Of a stretch of 64,000 bases of DNA, positions 1 through 7,940 are shown one piece after another. The translations under genes were made by a program, and so were the position numbers. Below the pieces are notes generated by a model. That model searched no databases. It worked only from the letters and a program-made list of their open reading frames with translations, and was not told the DNA's origin. The stretch lies in NCBI RefSeq assembly GCF_003339865.1, contig NZ_QPKV01000004.1, forward strand, positions 248,001-312,000, read 5' to 3'. Source of the stretch: Pedobacter chinensis (GTDB lineage Bacteria; Bacteroidota; Bacteroidia; Sphingobacteriales; Sphingobacteriaceae). The number at the start of each line of letters is the position of its first letter. The stretch's first letter is position 1.

Positions 1-1049
1 TCTGAAACAGAAAGAAATACCGGATAAGTTTTAGTTGGGGATAAATAAATAAAATCCAATGCCTTTTTGCCGTCTAAGTGAATGGCGTTAAGGTGAGGCG
101 CTTTATTGGCTGGCCATTTTCCACTCCACTCATATTCCATTACATCTACAACTTCGGAATCCTCACCTGCCTCCGTGAAGAGCCCATACCAGGTTGGTGT
201 ACGTTCCTGTTTTTGTCCCCAGAGAAATACATAAGATCCCAGGCAGTTTTCGTCTTTTAAAATAGAAGCTTCATACCTTGATCGATAAACGGCCGCTTTT
301 TCGCTGCTGCTTTCTTCAATAGGGGCGCCCCAAGGGGTTTTTGGGCACTCCCAATGACCAGTCGGCCCCCATTCGGTAACCATATAGGCGGCACTCCATC
401 CGGCCGCGGTCAACATCTCTGGAACTTTTGCAAGCTCGCCATAGACCTGTACAGAGAGTAAATCCAGCTCCGGGCATTTCGTTTTAATAAAATTTATCAC
501 GCCCTTGTTTACGCCGGCAAGCATCGTTGTCGCCGGATGGTTTCCGTCTTCCTGGTGGATCATTTTTGCAATCTCATTTACCGCATCCCAAACCTTAGGA
601 TTTTTATAATCAAGATTTAACTCATTTCCAATTCCCCAGGCCAGTAAAGCCGGATGATTTTTATATTTACGGACTTCCGTGCGCAAGCGTTCAAGTTGCT
701 TCTTTACTGCAACAGAATCATCATAATTGAAGCCGTGTCGCTCCCTGGCTACATTTAAACCCATGGTAACGGTCAGCCCAAGTTTATCCGCACGGTTTAA
801 AACCTCATCCCCGTTATTGCTGTTCCAGGTGCGAACCGAATTTCCACCCGAAGCTTTCAGCTTTTCCATGTTATAAGTTCCGCCAGCACCTTTTATGAAG
901 TAGGATTTCCCTGATCTTAAAAGTTCATAACCATTCGCGGTTTTACGGATTTCAACTTTAACGGGTTTTAGGATCTGCTGGGCCAGCACAAAATTTAAAG
1001 GTAGTACAAATGCAAGCAGGGCAAGACAGGTTTTAAATATTTGGTTCAT
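1..1049 (-). CDS. Secreted glycoside hydrolase, GH2 TIM-barrel-like, 3' end outside window
   Basis: I translated this by hand; it is open at the window edge, giving about 349 residues of the N-terminal part. The protein begins with a signal peptide (basic start, hydrophobic stretch, LAQQ cleavage region near residue 25). The rest resembles the TIM barrel of GH2/clan GH-A enzymes: AWGIGNELN carries the Asn-Glu pair typical of the acid/base, and VTEWGP carries the candidate nucleophile glutamate. There is no obvious beta-sandwich domain before the barrel, unlike classical beta-galactosidases. It is likely periplasmic or exported and acts on a beta-linked glycan; the substrate cannot be read from the sequence. 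It lies downstream of the EPS genes on the same strand but is separated by about 690 bp, so it need not be co-transcribed. The ATG at 1049 is the first in-frame start that gives a signal peptide. Confidence 0.72.
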   Translation of the reverse strand, partial: MNQIFKTCLALLAFVLPLNFVLAQQILKPVKVEIRKTANGYELLRSGKSYFIKGAGGTYNMEKLKASGGNSVRTWNSNNGDEVLNRADKLGLTVTMGLNVARERHGFNYDDSVAVKKQLERLRTEVRKYKNHPALLAWGIGNELNLDYKNPKVWDAVNEIAKMIHQEDGNHPATTMLAGVNKGVINFIKTKCPELDLLSVQVYGELAKVPEMLTAAGWSAAYMVTEWGPTGHWECPKTPWGAPIEESSSEKAAVYRSRYEASILKDENCLGSYVFLWGQKQERTPTWYGLFTEAGEDSEVVDVMEYEWSGKWPANKAPHLNAIHLDGKKALDFIYLSPTKTYPVFLSVS

Positions 1050-1742
1050 TTTTTATAAAACTTGATCTGTAAATTACCAATGTTGTTTTATTATTTGTCC
1101 ATTTAACTAATTTGTTACATGCAGGTTGTACACATTAGGATGTTCTGCGGCAGCGTAAAGAAGTATTTGATACAAAACCGTTATTGTTTCTGGTTGAAAG
1201 TATGTCTGAGCCTAATTTATTACAACGGTTTTAATTTTAGAAGACAATGTTTGGATTAAAACGGGATCCCGAACAACACAAGAGCAAGAATCATAGTAAG
1301 AGAATCAGGCGACTGCTAACGGCCGGCAAGACCTGGTTCTGGGCCAATGTCATTAAGTTAAGGAGAAAACAAAAAATAATTGTCATTCTGAACGCAGTGA
1401 AGACCGCGAAGCAGCTACGAAGTAAATCCCTGACTTACAGGCATTGTACTTGCTTTACCGCTGACTTTGTTTTGCATATGGATGGTTAACTATACTATTA
1501 TGATGAGGAAAGGCGAGTGGTCAAGGTGTGGGAGCAGCAAAAACGAGAATACTTACAACAGGTCCGGCTGGGCATCACTAACTACGCGACCTCCGATGAA
1601 ATCACATTTACAGCATCAAAGCGAGCTTTTTTATGCTTCATGCCAATTTTATAATGCGCAGAATTTGGTTTCAGGTACCAAACAGCTATCCCTGCTATTG
1701 ACATAAATGACTGATCGGCCTCAGCTAGTAGGGTACGTCTTT
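1050..1742. other. Gene-poor spacer with decayed coding-like remnants
   Basis: This spacer between the glycosidase and the acetyltransferase holds no complete convincing gene. It contains a REP-like element around 1382-1403 (TCATTCTGAACGCAGTGAAG) related to elements found elsewhere in the window. Two stretches read like fragments of real proteins: one around 1240-1300 and one at 1490-1654. The two short plus-strand open frames beginning at 1247 and 1467 are not convincing proteins. Confidence 0.5.
1490..1654 (+). pseudogene. Possible protein-coding remnant, unidentified
   Basis: The frame that starts right after a stop at 1487-1489 reads 54 residues with natural-looking composition (YYDEERRVVKVWEQQKREYL, then QQVRLGITNYATSDEIT) and ends at a TAA. 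It has no start codon and begins abruptly after a stop, so it would be a fragment of a larger decayed gene. I do not recognise the family. The sense of a real protein comes only from its charged amphipathic pattern, so confidence is low. Confidence 0.25.
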
Positions 1743-2291
1743 TTACAAAACACGGTCCCTGATCTTCACTGCCGGATTCCCCTGATAAATACTGTATGAG
1801 GCCAAATCATTAACCGCTACACTTCCCATCGTTAATACAGCATGCGACATTAGCTTCACACCAGGACCTACCTGGGCAGCAGCACCCACCCATACGCCTT
1901 CTTCTAGAATGATTGGCTTAGTGATCAAATCAAACCCCGGGTTTTTATAATTATGGTTACCGGTCATTAACATCGCTTGTTGTGAGATGCAACAATTCGC
2001 GCCAATCCTTACCCAATCGAGATTTTCGATATAGCAATCCGCCAGCCAGCTAAAATCTCCAATCATCAGTTTCCATGGGTATTTGATATGAATGCCAGGT
2101 TTAAGCCTGGTTTGTTTGCCAATTTTAGCACCAAATAATCTTAATATTAAAACCAAAACTGCACTAAATGGAATCATACGGCTTTTAAAAAAAAGCACAT
2201 CTGTAAAATACCAAAGAAACTGTTTCAGCTTAGAGGCTCCGATCTTAAAATCGCCGGTATTGAAGTTTTTATGTAATTGTGTTTTGTTCAC
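1743..2291 (-). CDS. WcaF-like hexapeptide O-acetyltransferase
   Basis: This 182-residue protein belongs to the left-handed beta-helix (hexapeptide) acyltransferases and resembles the putative colanic-acid acetyltransferase WcaF. The N-terminal 55 residues contain a hydrophobic segment (FSAVLVLILRLFG). The middle and C-terminal part shows hexapeptide-type turns, with GNHNY near residue 111-115 holding the likely catalytic histidine. The closing YQGNPAVKIRDR is typical of CoA-dependent sugar O-acetyltransferases. It probably adds acetyl groups to the EPS repeat unit at the cytoplasmic face. The start codon is GTG at 2291. It is the last gene of the minus-strand EPS locus, 48 bp downstream of the exosortase gene, which suggests co-transcription. 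Confidence 0.8.
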   Translation of the reverse strand: MNKTQLHKNFNTGDFKIGASKLKQFLWYFTDVLFFKSRMIPFSAVLVLILRLFGAKIGKQTRLKPGIHIKYPWKLMIGDFSWLADCYIENLDWVRIGANCCISQQAMLMTGNHNYKNPGFDLITKPIILEEGVWVGAAAQVGPGVKLMSHAVLTMGSVAVNDLASYSIYQGNPAVKIRDRVL

Positions 2292-2339
2292 TTAGTCTTC
2301 TTTGGATCTATCTGGTCAATCTAAAATCCGTATGGTTAA

Positions 2340-2921
2340 TTATTTCTTACTTTTGGTGTTTTTCCTGATCCAAAAATATAAGATTATAAAAATGCAGATA
2401 TAAACCAGAACATTAAAAATCTCATGATGATATTCAAAATAATTTCTCTGACTTTGAAAGAAGCCAAACAACAATCCTAATCCTGCAATTCTGGCAATAT
2501 TTAAGAGATAAATCGTAATCAATCCAATGGCCAGCATTTTAAAAGTAGATTTCCAGGGGGCAGGAAAAGCCAGCACAAAGGCTGCTAAAAAACTCATTAC
2601 ACCCAGTCCAAGACAAGAGTAATTAATGCGTAAGTAGGGGCCATTGACCACCATCACATCCATTTCATTATGAATGGCATAAAAGCCAAATAATTTAATG
2701 ATCCAAACCGCAGGCTTGATCAGTGCCGTTTTCAGTCCCTGGATATAATTGAAATGGTCGGCAATAAAAGCATTGTAGTAACGGGAACCAGGGCTCATCA
2801 CACTGTTCATGAACAAATTGCCCTGACTAAAAAGTATATAAAGTATAAATAGAGCGATAACAAATTTAATGGCTTTTCGATCTGCTTGTTTCTTGGCTTC
2901 TTGGGGAGTGATTTCGTTCAT
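2340..2921 (-). CDS. Exosortase, XrtY-like integral membrane transpeptidase
   Basis: This 193-residue polytopic membrane protein has the exosortase/archaeosortase signature. Cys103 sits in NYSCLGLG, Arg144 in LLNIARIAGL and His165/166 in YHHEIFN, each at the edge of a hydrophobic helix; Cys, Arg and His form the family's catalytic triad. Exosortases recognise a C-terminal tripartite signal (short motif, membrane helix, basic tail), cleave there and probably transfer the protein to an acceptor. Its position in an EPS operon, beside a Wzy-like polymerase and glycosyltransferases, is the standard context for the family. Four proteins with such tails are encoded at 41135-46072, at the far end of the same locus, and are the likely substrates. 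I recall the Pedobacter subgroup being named XrtY with PID-CTERM substrates, but the subgroup name needs an HMM check. Confidence 0.85.
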   Translation of the reverse strand: MNEITPQEAKKQADRKAIKFVIALFILYILFSQGNLFMNSVMSPGSRYYNAFIADHFNYIQGLKTALIKPAVWIIKLFGFYAIHNEMDVMVVNGPYLRINYSCLGLGVMSFLAAFVLAFPAPWKSTFKMLAIGLITIYLLNIARIAGLGLLFGFFQSQRNYFEYHHEIFNVLVYICIFIILYFWIRKNTKSKK

Positions 2922-3031
2922 GTTTAAAGGAGTGTTTAAAGTTATGCTTTTTCAGTAATATGTAGAGATAGGTATTTGGGCGTGAAAATGTTTTTTAGAT
3001 GGAAGGATATTGGTGGGGATTGGTTGATAAA

Positions 3032-3886
3032 TTAATCCCTAACCCTTCTCAGTTCCTTAATTTTTTGATCAACCAATTTTCTAAACCATAAACCCTGCAG
3101 ATAATGGAAGCGTCTTCCGGTTTTGCCATCAAATACACCCAATTGAAAAATCATGCGATAGCTAAAATATAGATAGGGACGTAATCCAAGAGGCAGTTTC
3201 CACCACAAGTTTTTAAACCAGGCTTTTCTTTCATTTGGTTCTCCGAACAACCGTGGTTTTGTACTTTGATATCTTACTCCTTTTACTCTTTCCATCTCTT
3301 CTTCGGCAATCAGGTCACTGTAACGTTCATGTTTTTTGAACCAGAAATCGATATTGTTTTCTTTTAAGTTTTCTTCGATGAGGTATCCTTTTTTCCAGAT
3401 AGTTGTTTTGCCGGTTACGATAAACCGATGATCCATATTTTCATTTAAATCAGAGTAGCCATTGCCAGTTCTGAACATTTTCAAAAGATAAAATGGGTAA
3501 TAACCACCATACCTAATCCAATGTCCCTGAAAATAATTTCTACGATTAAAGTAAATTCCACTAACATCAACGTACTTTTCATCATCAAATTCGTTGAGTA
3601 TTTTAAATAGTTCAGGTGTTACAAGTTGATCAGCATCCAATCCAATCGTCCATGGAGTATCAACATTAAAATTTCTCAATGCATGATCCCATTGTTTAGG
3701 ATGATTGACAAAGGGATTGGTTTTCACTTCAGCACCATAGCTTGCTGCAATTTTTACAGTGTCATCAGTGCTTCCACTATCTAAAACATAAGTTTTAGCA
3801 CTTAAGCCTTTTATCGACTCCAGTAGCCGGGGCAGATGAATCTCTTCATTAAATGTGAGGATGATGAAGCTAAAGTTTTTATTCAT
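3032..3886 (-). CDS. GT2 glycosyltransferase, WaaE/KdtX-like
   Basis: This 284-residue GT-A enzyme opens with FSFIILTFNEEIHLPRLLES. It has a nucleotide-binding DSGSTDDT near residue 36-43 and the metal-binding DxD as DAD at 84-86. The C-terminal third is rich in aromatic and basic residues (GLRPYLYFSYRMIFQ) and probably binds the membrane or the lipid-linked acceptor, as in WaaE/KdtX-type transferases. It likely transfers one sugar during repeat-unit assembly on the inner face of the membrane. The first 367 bp (5' part plus leader) are duplicated exactly just upstream in transcription order, so a truncated copy is read before the full gene. The ATG at 3886 is identical in both copies. Confidence 0.85.
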   Translation of the reverse strand: MNKNFSFIILTFNEEIHLPRLLESIKGLSAKTYVLDSGSTDDTVKIAASYGAEVKTNPFVNHPKQWDHALRNFNVDTPWTIGLDADQLVTPELFKILNEFDDEKYVDVSGIYFNRRNYFQGHWIRYGGYYPFYLLKMFRTGNGYSDLNENMDHRFIVTGKTTIWKKGYLIEENLKENNIDFWFKKHERYSDLIAEEEMERVKGVRYQSTKPRLFGEPNERKAWFKNLWWKLPLGLRPYLYFSYRMIFQLGVFDGKTGRRFHYLQGLWFRKLVDQKIKELRRVRD

Positions 3887-4290
3887 TATATAGTTGTCCC
3901 ATATTTATTGTCTCTTCTTATCCTCCACTAACATCAACGTACTTTTCATCATCAAATTCGTTGAGTATTTTAAATAGTTCAGGTGTTACAAGTTGATCAG
4001 CATCCAATCCAATCGTCCATGGAGTATCAACATTAAAATTTCTCAATGCATGATCCCATTGTTTAGGATGATTGACAAAGGGATTGGTTTTCACTTCAGC
4101 ACCATAGCTTGCTGCAATTTTTACAGTGTCATCAGTGCTTCCACTATCTAAAACATAAGTTTTAGCACTTAAGCCTTTTATCGACTCCAGTAGCCGGGGC
4201 AGATGAATCTCTTCATTAAATGTGAGGATGATGAAGCTAAAGTTTTTATTCATTATATAGTTGTCCCATATTTATTGTCTCTTCTTATCC
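3557..4290. repeat. Perfect 367-bp tandem duplication
   Basis: Bases 3557-3923 and 3924-4290 are identical by eye along their whole length. The unit covers the first ~110 codons of the GT2 gene and 37 bp of its leader. The downstream end abuts the ~223-bp repeat array. Perfect identity points to a very recent event, or to an assembly or strain-specific polymorphism. Confidence 0.95.
3918..4253 (-). pseudogene. Truncated duplicate of the GT2 gene (N-terminal ~109 residues)
   Basis: This 111-codon frame is identical to the first ~109 residues of the transferase at 3032-3886 and ends with two junction-encoded glycines. It keeps the start, DSGSTDDT and DAD motifs but lacks the acceptor-binding half, so it is not expected to be an active enzyme. 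It is transcribed before the intact copy and has the same 37-bp leader. It is a by-product of the 367-bp tandem duplication. Confidence 0.9.
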
Positions 4291-5130
4291 GCCTGTTGGC
4301 ATCTTTCCCCTTTAAGGGAAATGGTCTGTGAGTGGATGTTACGCAGGATGTTGCCAAAATAATAAATCCTTGTTAATCTTCTCAAGGTATGAAAAAGCGC
4401 TAAAAACTCCTTTCCTCGATAAATAGCCCCCTCTCTTCAAGGAGAGGGCGGGGGGAGAGGTTATTCCAATCAATGTAAACAACTGCTTGAAAATTTATAA
4501 GTTACCCCTATCCGCCTGTTGGCATCTTTCCCCTTTAAGGGAAATGGTCTGTGAGTGGATGTTACGCAGGATGTTGCCAAAATAATAAATCCTTGTTAAT
4601 CTTCCCAAGGCATGAAAAAGCGCTAAAAACTCCTTCCCTCGATAAATAGCCCCCTCTCTTCAAGGAGAGGGCGGGGGGGAGAGTTTATTCCAATCAATGT
4701 AAACAACTGCTTGAAAATTTATAAGTTACCCCTATCCGCCTGTTGGCATCTTTCCCCTTTAAAGGGAATGGTCTGTAAGTGAATGTTACGCATGATGTGC
4801 CAAAATAATAAATCCTTGTTAATCTTCTCAAGGTATGAAAAAGCGCTAAAAACTCCTTTCCTCGATAGTAGCTCCCTCTCTTCAAGGAGAGGGCGGGGGG
4901 GAGAGTTTATTCCAATCAATGTAAACAACTGCTTGAAAATTTATAAGTTACCCCTATCCGCCTGTCGGCACCTTTCCCCTTTAAGGGAAAGGGTCTGTAA
5001 GTGAATGTTACGCAGGATGTTGCCAACATAATAAATCCTTGTTAATCTTCTCAAGGTATGAAAAAGCACCAAAAACTCCTTTCCTCGATAAGTAGCTCCC
5101 TCTCTTCAAGGAGAGGGCGGGGGGAGAGGT
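4287..5130. repeat. Tandem array, four ~223-bp units with two palindromes each
   Basis: Units begin near 4287, 4510, 4734 and 4956 (spacings 223, 224 and 222). Each starts with ATCCGCCTGTTGGCA and holds two inverted repeats: TTTCCCCTTTAAGGGAAA, and CCCTCTC-TTCAAG-GAGAGGG followed by a G-rich run. Units differ by a few substitutions. Short open frames across the array are not genes, because the ~223-bp period is not a multiple of three and their composition is repeat-driven. Confidence 0.93.
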
Positions 5131-5140
5131 TTCAAACTCC

Positions 5141-6445
5141 CTATTTACAACTCACACGATCATACAACTCCAAATACCGCATTACCAACACCTCATCACT
5201 AAAATCTTTGTCGATAATAATCGGAGCAGTGTTCCTGATTATTTTTCTTTTCTCTAAATCTTCAAAAGCGTTTAAAATTCTGAAACGAATATCTTCAATG
5301 GCCAACGCACAAATCCATCCCAGATCATTCTCTTCAACATAATCTGCCAATCCAACATGTTCAGAAACCAAAACGGGTGTACCCACGCTTAAACTTTCAA
5401 TGATCACGTTGGCGAAATTCTCATTATAAGAGGTAAGCACAAGCAAATCATGTTCAGCCATTAACCTGAATTTATCCTGATCCGAAACCTGTCCAATCCA
5501 ATGGATGTGTTCACTAAGCTTTAGGCCTTGGACTTTAAGCTTTAGACTCTCCATGTAGCTTTCCTTACCTGCACCCGCAATGGTTAAGCTCCATGGTATT
5601 ACGAGTGTAGATAAAGCGTCAAATAGTAATTCCAGCCCTTTTTTTTCTTCAATTCTGGACAGGAAGATTAATTTAAACAATTTCTCTTTATCTTCTACGA
5701 TTGCCGCATGTCGCTCTCCGCGCTCCACTCTTCGCTTCTTCTTGATGCCTGGTACCTGAATATTGATCAGATTCGGAATCACAGTAATGCTTTGAGGCTG
5801 AACAATCTCCAGAATATCTTTTTTTTCCTGTTCGCTGGTGGCATGTATGTGGCAGTATTGTAGTAATTTTTTTCCTATCAGTTTATGGATAAGCTTTTTT
5901 GAAAAGGAATTTCGATTGTGTTGCGTATAAGAAGTAAGCATTCCCCTTGGAGATAAAACCACAGGAATTTGATACCATTTAGCAACCAGACAACTCAAAA
6001 CAGAAACCAGATTCCACCAGGCGTGGATGTGAATAATGAGTTCGGAGTTTGGAGTTTGGGGTTTGGAGTTTGGTTGTCTGTCATCCTGCGCTTGTCGAAG
6101 GATCTCTCTTCGTAATCCCTGCAATAACCCAGGTGAAAAATGACTGTGATCTTTGGTCCAGCGCTTAAAATAAGTAACAGGAACTCCATTAACTAAAACA
6201 CTTTTTCCAACTTCAACATCAAGCTCTTTATTGCCATTGGCTGTGGTCGTTAAAACTTCAATTTCATTTTTTTCAAAATGGTCATCCGGAGCAATGTTAT
6301 CCTGAGCATAGTCAAAATTCCCCAACTCACCACCTTCCCAACCCCCACCTTCTATAAGCGCCTCACACAACTTCCCTACAGATTGTATAGGTCCACCGTA
6401 AATGTATGCTGGCTTGTAAGAAGCAGTAATGTGAATAATTTTCAA
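5141..6445 (-). CDS. GT4 glycosyltransferase carrying repeat-derived insertions
   Basis: This 434-residue retaining GT-B transferase starts with KIIHITASYKPAYIYGGPIQ (sugar-acceptor loop) and has the C-terminal nucleotide-sugar motif ENFANVIIESLSVGTPVL (E-x7-E). The start is TTG at 6445. Two stretches look alien to the fold. After EALIEGGG comes a segment around FDYAQDN encoded by low-complexity and REP-like DNA (about 6298-6356). After LRREI comes LRQAQDDRQPNSKPQTPNS (about 6035-6106), again repeat-derived, just before the normal IIHIHAWWN. Removing both would restore a typical GT4 sequence. Whether the enzyme still works cannot be told; both insertions keep the frame. Confidence 0.82.
   Translation of the reverse strand: MKIIHITASYKPAYIYGGPIQSVGKLCEALIEGGGWEGGELGNFDYAQDNIAPDDHFEKNEIEVLTTTANGNKELDVEVGKSVLVNGVPVTYFKRWTKDHSHFSPGLLQGLRREILRQAQDDRQPNSKPQTPNSELIIHIHAWWNLVSVLSCLVAKWYQIPVVLSPRGMLTSYTQHNRNSFSKKLIHKLIGKKLLQYCHIHATSEQEKKDILEIVQPQSITVIPNLINIQVPGIKKKRRVERGERHAAIVEDKEKLFKLIFLSRIEEKKGLELLFDALSTLVIPWSLTIAGAGKESYMESLKLKVQGLKLSEHIHWIGQVSDQDKFRLMAEHDLLVLTSYNENFANVIIESLSVGTPVLVSEHVGLADYVEENDLGWICALAIEDIRFRILNAFEDLEKRKIIRNTAPIIIDKDFSDEVLVMRYLELYDRVSCK
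6035..6106. repeat. In-frame REP-like and simple-repeat insertion in a GT4 gene
   Basis: A run of GGAGTTTGG-type simple repeat (about 6041-6075) is followed by a REP-like element (TCATCCTGCGCTTGTCGAAG, 6081-6100). Translated on the minus strand this gives the low-complexity QPNSKPQTPNS and RQAQDD. The same REP type occurs in non-coding DNA at 1382 and 32984. Confidence 0.75.
6298..6356. repeat. Second in-frame REP-like insertion in the same GT4 gene
   Basis: TCCTGAGCATAGTCAAA matches the REP-like family and is followed by a CCAACTCACC/CTTCCCAACC-type low-complexity tract like the spacer at 6475-6520. Translated, it gives the Gly-rich segment ending in FDYAQDN. Confidence 0.65.
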
Positions 6446-6524
6446 TATGATATAATTTTCATTCTATACCTAAAAACCCCTAACCAACTCCCCAATTTAC
6501 CAACTTACCAACTCTCCAACTAAA

Positions 6525-7940
6525 CTACCCCTCAATTCTAAATAAAATCCCCCGGGCCTTAAAAATCAGATAAAAAATAAACATGGTAACCAGGCTCCAG
6601 AAAACAGCATTGATCAAAAACTCGAAACTGTTTCCTCGCCATAAAATCTGAAATAGTCCGGCAAACATCACAGCAGTCCCCATAAAATAACTGCCAAATA
6701 AACGCTCTGCCAGTTGCGATATTTTTTGCGCAACATACCCGTATAAAAACAAACCCATCCAGATCCCGATTGCGCCATAAGAAAGGTAACAATCTACAAT
6801 ATAAGCTGGTTTTGCCGATACGATGGATAAACGATCTACCACACCAGCAGCGTACACGCGACTCATAATCATTTGTTCCACATCTGGCTTGCCTGGCCAG
6901 AAAAAACGAGGTACAATGGTTTTAATACCGTCTTGAAGTATGGTGGTTTTATAGTAGGGAATAAACCTTGGTGTAGATTGTGTATATCTGATAAACATGT
7001 CAATTTCTGATAACCTGCCTGTTAAAAAGGCCCAGTTATCCTCTCTTAAATCCTCTGCCAGATTTTCATTGTTAATAATCCGGTCAATACTTTTATCACG
7101 GGCGGTAATTGAATCACCACCCTCTGAAACTATTTTCCTGAAATTACCGATAAATGTGGGGAGTACAAAGAATAGTAACAGTAATAATGAACCGAATACA
7201 GGCAGGATTTTTTTACCATAAACGGGTAAAAGAAATACACCCAACAGGAGTACGCAAATAATAATGGGTTCTTTAAAACCAGAGCTTAGGGCACTAATCA
7301 TATTTAAAGTAAATAATCCGCCTGCAGCCCATAGGTTTACCCTTTTATGTTCCCTGATGGCAAAAGCCAATGCAATGGCACCAGCAACAAAACTTAATCC
7401 ACTTAACTGAACGCTAAACTGACTTAAGGCTCCAACTCTGGAAAAAAAATAGCTCAATGGTAAACAGAAAAAGGAAATGCCGAGCAGGAGATTACTCATG
7501 GAGGGAGCGTAGAGTTGATAACGTTTTTCCTGTGGATATTTCATCGCATTTAATATTCCATGCACCAATGCCGCATGCCCCAGTACATAATAGCGCTGGC
7601 ACTGGGCGATGGATTCGTAGATATCTCCCATAAACGGATTTCGATTTCCAACATAGGTTAAATATTCATAACCCAGTGCATTGAGATAGTAAAAAATTGA
7701 AGTACAGGCCATATAGCCGGCAAATATGATATGCAGGAAAAAAACAGGCCTTAAGAGCTGCTCAATCACGGGCAGGTCATCAGGCAGTTTTTTAATGATG
7801 CCTTTATAACAAACCAGAAAAATTAAGAAAGAACCTAACCAGGCAATGAGATAAGAAGTATGAGGTAACGATTGAAATGCCCAGGCCAGTAAAAACGGGA
7901 AATACAGCAGCAGATAATAAATAGGTTTAGTTGGTCTCAT
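6525..7940 (-). CDS. Wzy-like O-antigen/EPS polymerase
   Basis: This 471-residue polytopic membrane protein has about 10-12 hydrophobic helices. A large soluble loop between about residues 265 and 365 contains many charged residues (IVSEGGDSITARDKSIDRII, then LTGRLSEIDMFIRYTQ). This is the layout of Wzy-type polymerases, which join lipid-linked repeat units in the periplasm. It overlaps the next upstream gene by 14 bp, so the two are translationally coupled. From memory, polymerases in this setting are called exosortase-Y-associated Wzy-like proteins; the assignment here rests on topology and context. Confidence 0.78.
   Translation of the reverse strand: MRPTKPIYYLLLYFPFLLAWAFQSLPHTSYLIAWLGSFLIFLVCYKGIIKKLPDDLPVIEQLLRPVFFLHIIFAGYMACTSIFYYLNALGYEYLTYVGNRNPFMGDIYESIAQCQRYYVLGHAALVHGILNAMKYPQEKRYQLYAPSMSNLLLGISFFCLPLSYFFSRVGALSQFSVQLSGLSFVAGAIALAFAIREHKRVNLWAAGGLFTLNMISALSSGFKEPIIICVLLLGVFLLPVYGKKILPVFGSLLLLLFFVLPTFIGNFRKIVSEGGDSITARDKSIDRIINNENLAEDLREDNWAFLTGRLSEIDMFIRYTQSTPRFIPYYKTTILQDGIKTIVPRFFWPGKPDVEQMIMSRVYAAGVVDRLSIVSAKPAYIVDCYLSYGAIGIWMGLFLYGYVAQKISQLAERLFGSYFMGTAVMFAGLFQILWRGNSFEFLINAVFWSLVTMFIFYLIFKARGILFRIEG

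Noticed and set aside
1247..1706. Two plus-strand open frames of about 80 residues
   Set aside because: They overlap in different frames, contain a REP-like element, and have no recognisable domain or ribosome-binding site; a different frame reads better as a remnant.
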